Positions 41,301 to 50,345 of a stretch of 64,000 bases of DNA are shown piece after piece. The stretch is taken from positions 1-64,000 of the forward strand of contig JANMGQ010000004.1 in assembly GCA_031374735.1 (NCBI GenBank). The letters are read 5' to 3'. Each line of letters starts with the position of its first letter. Positions within the stretch are counted from its first letter, which is position 1. The notes beneath the pieces are model-generated. The model was not told the origin of the DNA. It worked only from the letters and a program-made list of their open reading frames with translations, and ran no database searches. Source of the stretch: JABFRJ01 sp031374735. GTDB lineage: Bacteria > Pseudomonadota > Alphaproteobacteria > Rhizobiales > Hyphomicrobiaceae. The position numbers were made by a program, and so were the translations under genes.

Positions 41301-42290
41301 TCAGGCCAGCAGCGCGTAACCCGCATCGTGCACGTCGACGCCGGCAAGCTTGACCACATCGACCCACTGCTTGTTGACAAAGCCCTGCACCATCGTGCTG
41401 CCGTCGTCCGTTGCCGCGAAGCGGACGGCTGAGGCTGCGTCGCTGCGGCCCTTGAGGAAGTCGGCCATGTCGAGGTGATCCTTGCCGACTTCGAAGTCGG
41501 TGATCACGTCAACGCCGCCGCCTCTGGTGTCCTTCTTGAGATACGCGAAGGTGTCGGCGCCATCGCCACCCGTCAGCGTGTCGGAGCCCATCTTGCCGCG
41601 CATCCAGTCATCGCCCGCGCCGCCGCCGAACATCGTGTCATGCGCGTCGTCGCCCATCATGCGGCTGCCGCCGTTGCCCGCGACCACCTGCTCAAAGCCG
41701 GACACTGTCCCCTCGTTGCCACCCGTGCCGACTGTGTAGCTGTGCTTCGCGAGGTTGAGGTCGAGGAAGCCCGTCATGCGCGAGAAGTCGACGGTGTCGA
41801 AGCCCGCGTTGCCGGCCAGCGTATCGATGCCCTTCGAGGCCATGATGAAATCATCGCCGGAGTTGCCGCTGAGGCTGTCCGTGCCCCATCCACCAAACAG
41901 GACGTCGTCGCCCTTGCCGCCGTAAAGCGTGTCATCGCCGGTGCCGCCGGCGAGTGCGTCGTTGCCGGAGTTGCCATAGACAACGTCATCGCCTTTGCCG
42001 CCGAACACGCTGTCGTCGTTGTTGCCGCCGGACGAAAAGTCGTCACCGGCGCCGCCGTAGAGCTTGTCGTCGCCGACGCTGCCCTTGAGCGTGTCGTTGC
42101 CGGTGTCGCCGATCAGACGATCGTCGCCGCGGTCGCCCCACAGGTCGTCGCCACCCTTGCCGCCGATCAGGACGTCGTCGCCCTTGCCGCCAACGAGTGT
42201 GTCATCGCCCGAGTGTCCCCAGATCTCATTCTCGCCGTCGAGCTTCCCGCGAAGCACGTCGGCATTCACCGTTCCATGTAAAACCTGCAT
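41301..42290 (-). CDS. RTX-type calcium-binding repeat protein
   Basis: This 329-residue acidic protein is built from glycine/aspartate nonapeptides of the hemolysin type. Blocks such as GGKGDDVLIGGKGGDDLWGD and LYGGAGDD repeat through residues about 25-150, with a further group at about 205-240 (MFGGGAGDDWM, DTLTGGDGADTF). The C-terminal part (GVDVITDFEVGKDHLDMADF) is the usual type I secretion region. The ATG at 42290 has GGAGG six bases upstream. There is no enzymatic domain, so it may be an extracellular matrix or surface protein. No type I exporter is encoded nearby. Confidence 0.88.
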   Translation of the reverse strand: MQVLHGTVNADVLRGKLDGENEIWGHSGDDTLVGGKGDDVLIGGKGGDDLWGDRGDDRLIGDTGNDTLKGSVGDDKLYGGAGDDFSSGGNNDDSVFGGKGDDVVYGNSGNDALAGGTGDDTLYGGKGDDVLFGGWGTDSLSGNSGDDFIMASKGIDTLAGNAGFDTVDFSRMTGFLDLNLAKHSYTVGTGGNEGTVSGFEQVVAGNGGSRMMGDDAHDTMFGGGAGDDWMRGKMGSDTLTGGDGADTFAYLKKDTRGGGVDVITDFEVGKDHLDMADFLKGRSDAASAVRFAATDDGSTMVQGFVNKQWVDVVKLAGVDVHDAGYALLA

Positions 42291-42598
42291 CCCATGCCTC
42301 CAAAGGTCGTTCCAGCCGGTCGATCCCACGGTGGCAGACACGGGCCGAAGCCCTGCCAGTCCTTCGCCAAGATGCCGACATTTCAGTGCGAAAGCGCGCG
42401 GTGCCGTTCACACAGGTGCAAGATTTGCCTGTGAGGTTTTGAGGAAATGTTTCGGCAGATGCTTCAATTTGAACTGATTTCGATCCGATTTCCGCAGCCT
42501 CCGGTGATCTGTGCGACGACGTCGGCGCCTAGCGGGCAAGGCCGAAATCGGCTAGAAGCCCCCAAATACGGGGATTTGCACCCCTTCGGACCCATGAC
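42291..42598. other. intergenic region between divergent RTX gene and rlmN
   Basis: This gap of about 308 bases contains no open frame with protein-like composition. A short hairpin (CACAGG...GCAA/TTGC...CTGTG) lies at about 42410-42432, and an A/T-richer stretch at 42439-42490 may hold the promoters of the two divergent genes. No specific operator is recognised. Confidence 0.4.
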
Positions 42599-43813
<1,215 letters not shown>

Positions 43814-43878
43814 ACAGATGTGCCCCGCCGTTGACGGTGTTATGAACATCCACTGTTGATTGAGCCGACGAGGCCCTC

Positions 43879-44443
43879 ATGTCGTCCGCTGCACGCAAGT
43901 TCGAACCGCTGATGACCGTCGACGAGTTCCTCGACTGGGACGGCGATGGAACAGGATTGCCAGCCCCGCGCGCATGCAGCCCCAAGCGGGACTCACGCGA
44001 CGATGCACACACGCATGGCTACGATCCTAACCAACCACCTAGACGCTACTAAGCCAAACTGCCGAGCCCTGACCGGTGCCGGAGTGCGCCCCGCCCTACG
44101 CGCCGATTGGAACTTCCGCGTGCCGGATCTGCTGGTCACCTTCGTGCGCAACGAACGAGGGGAGCGCGACGCGCCATCGCCAAGCGTCATTATCGAGTTG
44201 CTGTCGCCGTCCAATATGGCCGAGACGTGGGACAACGTGCGCAACTACATGACGCTGCCAAGTGTCAAAGAAATCCATCTGATCTCGACACTGCGCGTTG
44301 CCGCCCAGGTGTTGCGCCGCAATGCGGACGGCCATTGGCCGGGCGAACCAGTTGACATCGGCCCGGACGACAGCCTGAATTTCGAGCCGATCGACCTCGT
44401 GCTGCCACTGAAGGCCGCCTATAAGGGCACGTATCTCGAATAG
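43879..44443 (+). pseudogene. Uma2-family (DUF820) nuclease-like gene, internally deleted and frameshifted
   Basis: The beginning MSSAARKFEPLMTVDEFLDW, then DGDGTG, is in one frame, and the rest (GTHATMHTRMATILTNHLDA, WNFRVPDLLVTFVRNERGE, SPSVIIELLSPSNMAETW, VKEIHLISTLRVAAQVLRR) is in another from about 43950. The short stretch that should contain YELVDG is missing. Uma2 proteins have a restriction-endonuclease-like PD-(D/E)xK fold (here VPDL...IIEL). They are often in multi-copy families of unknown role. The break makes this copy non-functional unless translated by frameshifting. Confidence 0.72.
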
Positions 44444-44475
44444 AGATCGTCGCCCCACCAACCATCAGGCCGCAT

Positions 44476-44898
44476 ATGCTCGGCAGACTTTTCGGACGTC
44501 TGATCTTGGTGCCGCTCGGCTTCATCCTGGCCGGTATCACGTCGGCCGTGGTGCTCGTCGGCATCGCGCAGGAGAAGCTTGCGGTCGCGGCCCGCGATGT
44601 CGGCGGCGAGCAAGTGCTCGGGTTCCTGGAGCCGCTGCTCAAGCTCGCGGTGTCGCTGTTCTCGGTACAGACCGTGCTGCTGCCGCTGCTGCTGGTCATC
44701 GCCGGTGAGGTTGCCCGTATCCGGCATGTCGCCTTCTATGTCGCCGGCATGGGCGCCGCATTCGCACTCGTGCCCGTCATGGCAAAGCTCGGCGCCGAGG
44801 ATGGCATCGGCAGCCTGACGGCCATCTGGCCGATCTTCGCCACGGCCGGCTTTGCGGGTGGACTAGTGTACTGGCTGGTTGCCGGACGACGGGCCTGA
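44476..44898 (+). CDS. conserved hypothetical membrane protein
   Basis: This 140-residue protein has four hydrophobic segments: LILVPLGFILAGITSAVVLV, SVQTVLLPLLLVIAG, HVAFYVAGMGAAFALVPVM and IWPIFATAGFAGGLVYWLVA. The loop after the first helix (AQEKLAVAARDVGGEQVLG) is amphipathic. It begins 32 bases after the broken Uma2 gene and converges with the next minus-strand gene. Function unknown. Confidence 0.7.
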   Translation: MLGRLFGRLILVPLGFILAGITSAVVLVGIAQEKLAVAARDVGGEQVLGFLEPLLKLAVSLFSVQTVLLPLLLVIAGEVARIRHVAFYVAGMGAAFALVPVMAKLGAEDGIGSLTAIWPIFATAGFAGGLVYWLVAGRRA

Positions 44899-44902
44899 TA
44901 TC

Positions 44903-45400
44903 TCACACGCCAAGCGACCGCTTGACCTCGAAGATCTCCATGATTTTCGCGCCTTTGTGCGGGCCGTCGCAGACGAACTGCCACTTGCCCTGACTATAGG
45001 TGTCGCAGAGTTTGACGCCCTTGATCAAAATCCAGTGGCCTTCCTTGCCCTTACTGATCGCGAGGATGTAGTGCGCCCAGGCGTTGCGCGGGATCTGCAT
45101 CCAACCCCACACGCTCGGCCGCTCCTTGCGCGGCAGATGCATATGGCTTTTGACGAGACGCATCTCATAGCCGAAGTGGCCGAGCGCGCCTGCGACCTCC
45201 TCCGTGTAGGTGCCGCGCACGATCGGCCTCTCGCCGTCTGGTACGTCGCGGAGATGGCGGATCTCATCCTCGACCTTCGACACGGGATAGCCGGTAATCG
45301 CCGAGATCACATAGGGGCCGCAAAATGCGACGCGCCCGGTGTCGTTGACGACATCGTTGCGATGCGAGGTCAGCTGTGCGGCGGCGAGTTCGAAGGCCAT
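44903..45400 (-). CDS. conserved hypothetical protein, possible papain-like fold
   Basis: This 165-residue protein starts at MAFELAAAQLTSHRNDVVND (ATG at 45400; the frame opens to 45439). It contains VAFCGPYVISAITGYPVSKV near the N-terminus and later WAHYILAISKGKEGHWILIK and CDTYSQGKW. A cysteine followed by a helix, then a strand with His and a following Asp/Asn region, is the order seen in papain-like cysteine peptidases (C39/NlpC type). The motif match is weak and no signal peptide is present, so the enzymatic reading is speculative. Confidence 0.6.
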   Translation of the reverse strand: MAFELAAAQLTSHRNDVVNDTGRVAFCGPYVISAITGYPVSKVEDEIRHLRDVPDGERPIVRGTYTEEVAGALGHFGYEMRLVKSHMHLPRKERPSVWGWMQIPRNAWAHYILAISKGKEGHWILIKGVKLCDTYSQGKWQFVCDGPHKGAKIMEIFEVKRSLGV

Positions 45401-45646
45401 GGTTCGAAAGCCCTGGGCTGGCTCTTGAAAAGCGAACATGCGGGGAACAGGTGTCCCACGACAGGGTGAAAAATGCGTTAAGCGCGCCTGCGCAAGCCCG
45501 GGTCTTGTTACGGTGAGAGGCCCATCTGCGAGCCTTTGACCGAAACTCCGGATGCATCGGAATGCGTTGACGTTTTCGTGAGCCGATGCAAAAACGCCAC
45601 AGACGGCCCCGAAAAGAGGGTCATCTCAATTGTGAGGAGTGCCCCT

Positions 45647-46771
45647 ATGAATCTCGTCTCTCTGGCGATGAACTTTATCACGCCGGCGATCGTCGGCCGG
45701 ATTGCGTCTGCACTTGGCGTCGACAGCAAGATCGCTCAGATGGCCATCAGTGCCGCACTGCCGAGCATTTTTGCGGGCATCGCCGGTAAAGCCTCGAAGC
45801 CGGATGGTCTCAGCATGCTGACCGGTCTGCTCGGCAAGACCGACAGTGGCTTGCTTTCCAACCTCGGCAGCATGATCGGCGGCTCGGATCAGTCAAAGCT
45901 CGTGACCGGCGGTACCAACGTGCTGACGCAGCTGCTCGGCAACTCGGCGCTGGGGTCGCTCGCGGGCGCGGTCGGCAAGTTTGCCGGCATGGGCGAAGGC
46001 CCGACCAAGAGCGTGCTCGGCATGCTCGCACCTGTCGCCATGGGCACACTGGCGCAACAGCAGAAGGCTGGCGGGCTCGATGCAGCCGGGCTTGCCAAGA
46101 TGCTGTCAGGCCAGGGCGAAAACATCGCCAAGGCGCTGCCAGCCGGCTTCGGTGACTTGCTGAAGGGATCAGGCCTACTCGATAGCCTGCCAAAGCCCGC
46201 GGCCCCAACGGACGCCGTCAAGGACATGGCGCGTTCTGCCGGCGCAACGGTTTCAAGCGCGACGTCCGCCGCATCCAAGACCGCGAGTGCGGCGAGCGAT
46301 ACGGTGCGTCATGCCACGGCCGCGACCCCATCAGGTCTGCCAAGCTGGCTGACCTGGGGCGCACTGCTGGCCGCCCTTTTGCTCGGTTGGTACATGTTCG
46401 GCCCGAGCGGCGGACAGCGCGTTGCAGCGCCGCCGGCACGCGTGGTGCACAACAACGTCGACCTCGTGCCGCAGGTCAACACCATGTACAACGGCTTGCG
46501 TGATCTGCTCGCGAACGTGAAGGATCAGAACTCCGCACAAGCCGCTTTGCCCAAGCTGCAAGACGGCGCGAAGTTCCTCGAGGGGCTCGTGACGCAGTCC
46601 AATAGCATGGCGCCAGGCACGCGCTCTGATCTAGCGGCCTTGATCGCCAACTACCTGCCCGAAGTTCGTAAGATGATCGCGCAGGTGCTCGGCAACTCGG
46701 CCGTCGCGACGGTTGCCAAGCCGGTGCTGGATTTGATCCTCAGCCGCATGGAAACTCTGGCGAAGAAGTGA
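45647..46771 (+). CDS. DUF937/YidB-like protein with membrane anchor
   Basis: This is a 374-residue protein whose ATG at 45647 has GAGGAG upstream. Residues about 1-180 are repetitive small-residue helices (FITPAIVGRIASALGVDSKI, MAISAALPSIFAGIAGKAS, GGTNVLTQLLGNSALGSLAG), typical of DUF937. Residues 190-225 are an Ala/Ser/Thr linker, and a membrane helix follows (LPSWLTWGALLAALLLGWYM). The C-terminal 110 residues form a helical soluble domain. The role of this family is unknown; the single helix suggests an inner-membrane anchor with the C-terminus outside. It is monocistronic, followed by a repeated hairpin. Confidence 0.75.
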   Translation: MNLVSLAMNFITPAIVGRIASALGVDSKIAQMAISAALPSIFAGIAGKASKPDGLSMLTGLLGKTDSGLLSNLGSMIGGSDQSKLVTGGTNVLTQLLGNSALGSLAGAVGKFAGMGEGPTKSVLGMLAPVAMGTLAQQQKAGGLDAAGLAKMLSGQGENIAKALPAGFGDLLKGSGLLDSLPKPAAPTDAVKDMARSAGATVSSATSAASKTASAASDTVRHATAATPSGLPSWLTWGALLAALLLGWYMFGPSGGQRVAAPPARVVHNNVDLVPQVNTMYNGLRDLLANVKDQNSAQAALPKLQDGAKFLEGLVTQSNSMAPGTRSDLAALIANYLPEVRKMIAQVLGNSAVATVAKPVLDLILSRMETLAKK

Positions 46772-46786
46772 CCAACGCATAGCAAC

Positions 46787-46810
46787 GGTGTCTGACCTCG
46801 GTCAGACACC
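46787..46810 (+). repeat. second copy of GGTGTCTGAC hairpin
   Basis: GGTGTCTGAC-CTCG-GTCAGACACC repeats exactly the ten-base stem found at 10974-10998, with a shorter loop. It lies between the DUF937-like gene and the 3' end of the RNase P RNA gene, which converge here. It could act as a terminator for either side, although no T tract follows. Confidence 0.6.
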
Positions 46811-46843
46811 GACGCCGAGCGTGCTCACATCGCACGGTGTAAA

Positions 46844-47257
46844 TGTCAGTCGGCCTATAAGCCGGGTTTTGTACGGCCACGCGTTGCCGCGCCGCCGTGA
46901 CGACCATTCATCTGGGGCGCCGCTTGCGCGGGCCCTCAAGCAACCAACCCGGATGGCGGGCTTGACCGATCGCCCCGAGGTCACAGTTGCCCGCGCCTCT
47001 GTGCCATCCCTATATGGTTTTGCTCCCGGTGGGGTTTGCCGTGCCGTCTGCGTTGCCGCATGCGCGGTGGGCTCTTACTCCACCGTTTCACCCTTACCTG
47101 GCCAACCCCGATCGTCTGAGGTGTCCAGGCGGTCTCTTCTCTGTTGCACTGTCCCTGAGGTTACCCTCGGCGGCCGTTAGCCGTCACCGTTCGTCCATGG
47201 AGCCCGGACTTTCCTCCGCAAGGTTGCCCCCGCAGCGGCCGTCCAGCCGACTGACAC
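46844..47257 (-). ncRNA. rnpB: RNase P RNA (bacterial type A)
   Basis: On the minus strand the RNA starts around GTCAGTCGGCTGGACGGCCG and contains the universally conserved GGAGGAAAGTCCGGGCTCC (47217-47199). Near its 3' end it has ACAAAACCCGGCTTATAGG (about 46873-46853), and it closes with CCGACTGACA pairing back to the 5' end. The length, about 414 bases, is normal for alphaproteobacteria. RNase P removes the 5' leaders of tRNA precursors. End points are set by the terminal P1 pairing and may be off by a few bases. The plus-strand open frames here are shadows. Confidence 0.94.
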
Positions 47258-47267
47258 GGTCCGCTTA

Positions 47268-47476
47268 AGCCGCTTCCCGCGCGCGAGCAAGGGTCTCGTA
47301 ACGCCGTAACGCTTCGTCAATAGCGTGGACGTCGATGTCGTGGGCGGCGCCGAGATCGACGTAGCGATCGTCTATCCGCAGCGCAGACGTTGAGCAAAGA
47401 CGCGGCCAGGGCAGTTCTGGCCAGGGCAGCCCAGGAACGTGCGCGCGATACCGGCATCAGCGATTTCTGGCAGAGA
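47268..47476. other. gap between rnpB and pleD with a decayed coding fragment
   Basis: On the minus strand, ending at a TAA at 47265-47267, a frame reads LRIDDRYVDLGAAHDIDVHA, then IDEALRRYETLARAREAA. It looks like the C-terminus of a small protein but has no usable start: it opens only about 63 codons after a stop. A tandem CTGCCCTGGCC repeat is also present at about 47407-47435. In many alphaproteobacteria rpmG follows pleD; it is not seen here. Confidence 0.35.
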
Positions 47477-48847
47477 TCACGCCGCGTCGGCGACGACACG
47501 ATTGCGGCCGTCGCGCTTGGCGGCATAGAGAGCCTGGTCGGCGCGGCGGAACAGCGTTTCGGGCGTATCCTCGCGGCGCTCGTGCGTGGCGAGGCCGACG
47601 CTGGCGGTCACGCGCAGGCGCGTTTCTGAGTTGACGTGGAACGGCTCGGCGGCCACGCACGCGCGCAGGCGCTCACCAACCTGGAAGGCCCGCCCGATCT
47701 CCGTGTCCGGCATGATGATCACGAACTCTTCCCCGCCCATGCGGCAGGCGAGGTCGATGCCGCGGGTGTTGCGGCGGAAGCGCGCTGCAAACTCGCGCAG
47801 CACGGCATCGCCCGCATCGTGGCCGTAGGTGTCATTGACGCGCTTGAAGAAGTCGATGTCAGCGACGAGCACCGACAGGGGACGACCTCCATCGCGCGCC
47901 TTTTGGACGAGTTGGCGCAGGTGCGTTTCCATATAACGGCGATTGTGCAGGCCGGTCAGACTGTCTGTGATCGCCATTTCGACGCTTTGTTCGATGCTGT
48001 TGCGCAGCACGTCGGTGTGGCGCTTGCGCGCAACCTGCGTGCGCACGCGTGCAACGACTTCGTTGCGGTCGAGCGGGCGGGTCAGATAATCGTTCACGCC
48101 CATATCAAGGGCGCGCAGCAGGCGCGCATCTTCGCCAGGCTCGACGACGATGATGATCGGCAAATGGCGTGTGGCGTCGATGGACCGCATCTGTGAGCAC
48201 AGGCGCAAGCCGTCTGTCTTCTCCATCGATAGGCTGACGATGACACAGTCGAAGCCGCCTTTGGCAAGGCGTGCCAAAGCTGCATGACCATCCGTTTCGA
48301 CATGGACTGTGTGCAACTTGCTGAGCGCGTCGGACAAGCGCGCGGAAGACCGGCTCACGTCGTCGACCACAAGCAGCGTGCCGTTGCTGCCGGCCTCGAT
48401 CCAATTCAGTTTGGTGGCATCTTCGACCGTCATCTGTTGCGAGGTCTTAGCCCGCATCAGCATCTCATCGCCCAGAACTTTCAAGCGCGCCAGGTTCTTG
48501 ACCCGGGTGACGAGGGCAACATCATCAACGGGCTTCGATAGAAAGTCATCGGCCCCGGCTTCGAGGCCCTGCACCCGGTCACTCGCTTGATCAAGCGCGG
48601 TCACCATGATGACAGGCATATGCTGCATGCGCTGATCGGACTTGATGCGGCGGCAGACTTCGAACCCGTCCATGCCCGGCATCATGACGTCGAGCAGAAC
48701 GACATCGACGCGCTCGCGCGCGAGAATGTCGAGGGCTTCGCGACCGTTACACGCGGTCAGCACCTCGAAGTACTCGGCCGACAAGCGGGCCTCGAGCAGC
48801 TTCACATTGGCAAGGATGTCGTCGACGACAAGGACACGGGCAGTCAT
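47477..48847 (-). CDS. pleD: response regulator diguanylate cyclase
   Basis: This 456-residue protein has the architecture REC-REC-GGDEF. REC1 has the phosphorylation site Asp53 in VVLLDVMMPGMDGF, with DD at 9-10 and Lys in FLSKPV. REC2 is degenerate: its acceptor position reads VIVSLSMEKTDG. The GGDEF domain carries DSLTGLHNRRYME, VLVADIDFFKRVNDTYGHDA and the active loop MGGEEFVIIMPD. An inhibitory-site RxxD pattern is not clearly visible. PleD makes c-di-GMP and drives the swarmer-to-sessile transition. It lies 27 bases after divK, the usual alphaproteobacterial pair. Confidence 0.94.
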   Translation of the reverse strand: MTARVLVVDDILANVKLLEARLSAEYFEVLTACNGREALDILARERVDVVLLDVMMPGMDGFEVCRRIKSDQRMQHMPVIMVTALDQASDRVQGLEAGADDFLSKPVDDVALVTRVKNLARLKVLGDEMLMRAKTSQQMTVEDATKLNWIEAGSNGTLLVVDDVSRSSARLSDALSKLHTVHVETDGHAALARLAKGGFDCVIVSLSMEKTDGLRLCSQMRSIDATRHLPIIIVVEPGEDARLLRALDMGVNDYLTRPLDRNEVVARVRTQVARKRHTDVLRNSIEQSVEMAITDSLTGLHNRRYMETHLRQLVQKARDGGRPLSVLVADIDFFKRVNDTYGHDAGDAVLREFAARFRRNTRGIDLACRMGGEEFVIIMPDTEIGRAFQVGERLRACVAAEPFHVNSETRLRVTASVGLATHERREDTPETLFRRADQALYAAKRDGRNRVVADAA

Positions 48848-48874
48848 GAGGATGGAACTCTTACGCAGTCTTGC

Positions 48875-49333
48875 TCAGGCTCGATCGGCGGTGTGAGGCG
48901 TGCGCGGCTCGGTGAAGCGGCGCACGGTCTCAATGAAGAGTTTCAGCGAGATGGGCTTTGAGATGTAGGCCTCGCAGCCGCTTTGCCGAATGCGCTGCTC
49001 ATCGCCCTTCATGGCGAACGCCGTGACGGCGACGACGGGGATTTCGCACAAATCGTCGTCGTCTTTCAGCCACTTGATGACTTCCAGGCCCGAGACTTCC
49101 GGCAACTGGATGTCCATCAGGATCAGATCGGGATGGTCGGCGCGGGCGATATCGAGCGCTTCCATGCCATTGCGGGTCTGCAGCGTTGTATAGCCGTGCG
49201 CCACGAGCAGATCGTGGAATAGTTTCATGTTCAACTCGTTGTCCTCGACAATGAGGACGCTCTTCTTTGGGCCTGGACCATCGCGGCGGGGCGACGTTGC
49301 GGGCAGGTCGGTCGTCGGCATAGCGTCGGCCAT
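48875..49333 (-). CDS. divK: single-domain response regulator
   Basis: DivK relays phosphate in the cell-cycle network of alphaproteobacteria, between the kinases DivJ and PleC and the DivL/CckA branch. The receiver domain is complete: SVLIVEDNELNMKLFHDLL, LILMDIQLPEVSGLEV (acceptor Asp), VVAVTAFAMKGDEQRIR and CEAYISKPISLKLFIE. The ATG at 49333 adds a 24-residue Pro/Thr-rich leader; 49360 gives nine more residues, and a later start is also possible since DivK usually has about 125 residues. It is cotranscribed with pleD. Bases 49361-49565 show no gene. Confidence 0.92.
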   Translation of the reverse strand: MADAMPTTDLPATSPRRDGPGPKKSVLIVEDNELNMKLFHDLLVAHGYTTLQTRNGMEALDIARADHPDLILMDIQLPEVSGLEVIKWLKDDDDLCEIPVVAVTAFAMKGDEQRIRQSGCEAYISKPISLKLFIETVRRFTEPRTPHTADRA

Positions 49334-49565
49334 GGGCGTGACACGGGATGAGCTGGACAAGCGGGACTGCGCCGGCGGGACCCGACACGAGAGTTCCCTG
49401 CATTGTCGGGGAAAAGCTGTAAGAAACCGCTAAGGCTGCGTGATCGGCTGGCGGGCTTGCGGCCGAGTGTTGCATGACGGCGGTTTGCACCAGCCGGTGG
49501 GACACAGTAAGACGCCGCATTGGCCCTTGGGGGGCCCTTGTGGGGCGGCTTGAGGCCGGTACGTG

Positions 49566-50345
49566 ATGATTGAATCTCTGATGCAGTGGCTGAGTTCGGG
49601 CGGCGAGTTTGCAGCCCTATCGGCGGCGTGGTGGGGTCAACTCGCCAAGATCATGTGGATCAACCTGCTGCTGTCAGGCGACAACGCGGTCGTGATCGCG
49701 CTCGCCTGTCGCGGGTTGCCCGCTCATCAGCGCAAGTGGGGCATTATTCTCGGGGCCCTGGTCGCCATCGTGATGCGCATTGGCTTTACGGTCGTCGCGG
49801 CCGAACTGCTGCAATACAAGTGGCTGATGTTCGTTGGTAGCCTCATGCTGTTTTGGATCGCTGTGAAACTGCTGCTCGAAGACGGCGAGGAAAAGGACAT
49901 CACGCAGTCGACCAGCATCTGGGGGGCCGTGCGCACGATCGCGATCGCGGACCTGGTCATGAGCCTCGACAACGTCGTCGCGATTGCCGCCGCCGCGAAG
50001 GGCGATTGGGGGCTGATCCTGATCGGGTTGGTGACCTCCATGCCGTTGATCATCTTTGGCGCAACGTTCGTCATGTGGGTCTTGCACCGCATGCCGATCC
50101 TGGTCTGGGCCGGCGCGGCGCTGCTTGGTTGGGTGGCGGCGGAGCTTGCCGTTTCTGATCCGGGCGTGATTGCCTTTATCAAAGACTTTACCTCGATTCC
50201 GTTGGTCAAGTCTGACCCTGGTGCTCCGAGCCCGTTGTCGCTGCCGCATGCGATCGAATACGCGGTGGCTGGGGCTGGCGCGCTGCTGGTTGTGGTGCTC
50301 GGCTTGCTGTTGCGGCCAAAGAAAAAGCCCTCGGTTGCGGCGTGA
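49566..50345 (+). CDS. TerC-family membrane protein
   Basis: This 259-residue integral membrane protein has TerC signatures: INLLLSGDNAVVIALACRGL, AIADLVMSLDNVVAIAAAAK with the acidic SGDN/SLDN pairs, and about seven helices. Members of this family act in metal (Mn) efflux and metalation of exported proteins; the older link with tellurium resistance applies to plasmid-borne forms. A GTG one codon upstream (49563) could also be used. Its stop overlaps the serB start in GTGA, so the two are coupled. Confidence 0.88.
   Translation: MIESLMQWLSSGGEFAALSAAWWGQLAKIMWINLLLSGDNAVVIALACRGLPAHQRKWGIILGALVAIVMRIGFTVVAAELLQYKWLMFVGSLMLFWIAVKLLLEDGEEKDITQSTSIWGAVRTIAIADLVMSLDNVVAIAAAAKGDWGLILIGLVTSMPLIIFGATFVMWVLHRMPILVWAGAALLGWVAAELAVSDPGVIAFIKDFTSIPLVKSDPGAPSPLSLPHAIEYAVAGAGALLVVVLGLLLRPKKKPSVAA

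Noticed and set aside
41475..42281. 268-residue plus-strand frame rich in Ala and Val
   Set aside because: It mirrors the RTX repeats on the other strand; the low-complexity sequence explains the long opening.
46788..47180. 130-residue plus-strand open frame
   Set aside because: It lies within the RNase P RNA gene, whose conserved cores and P1 pairing are clear on the other strand; the frame is accidental.
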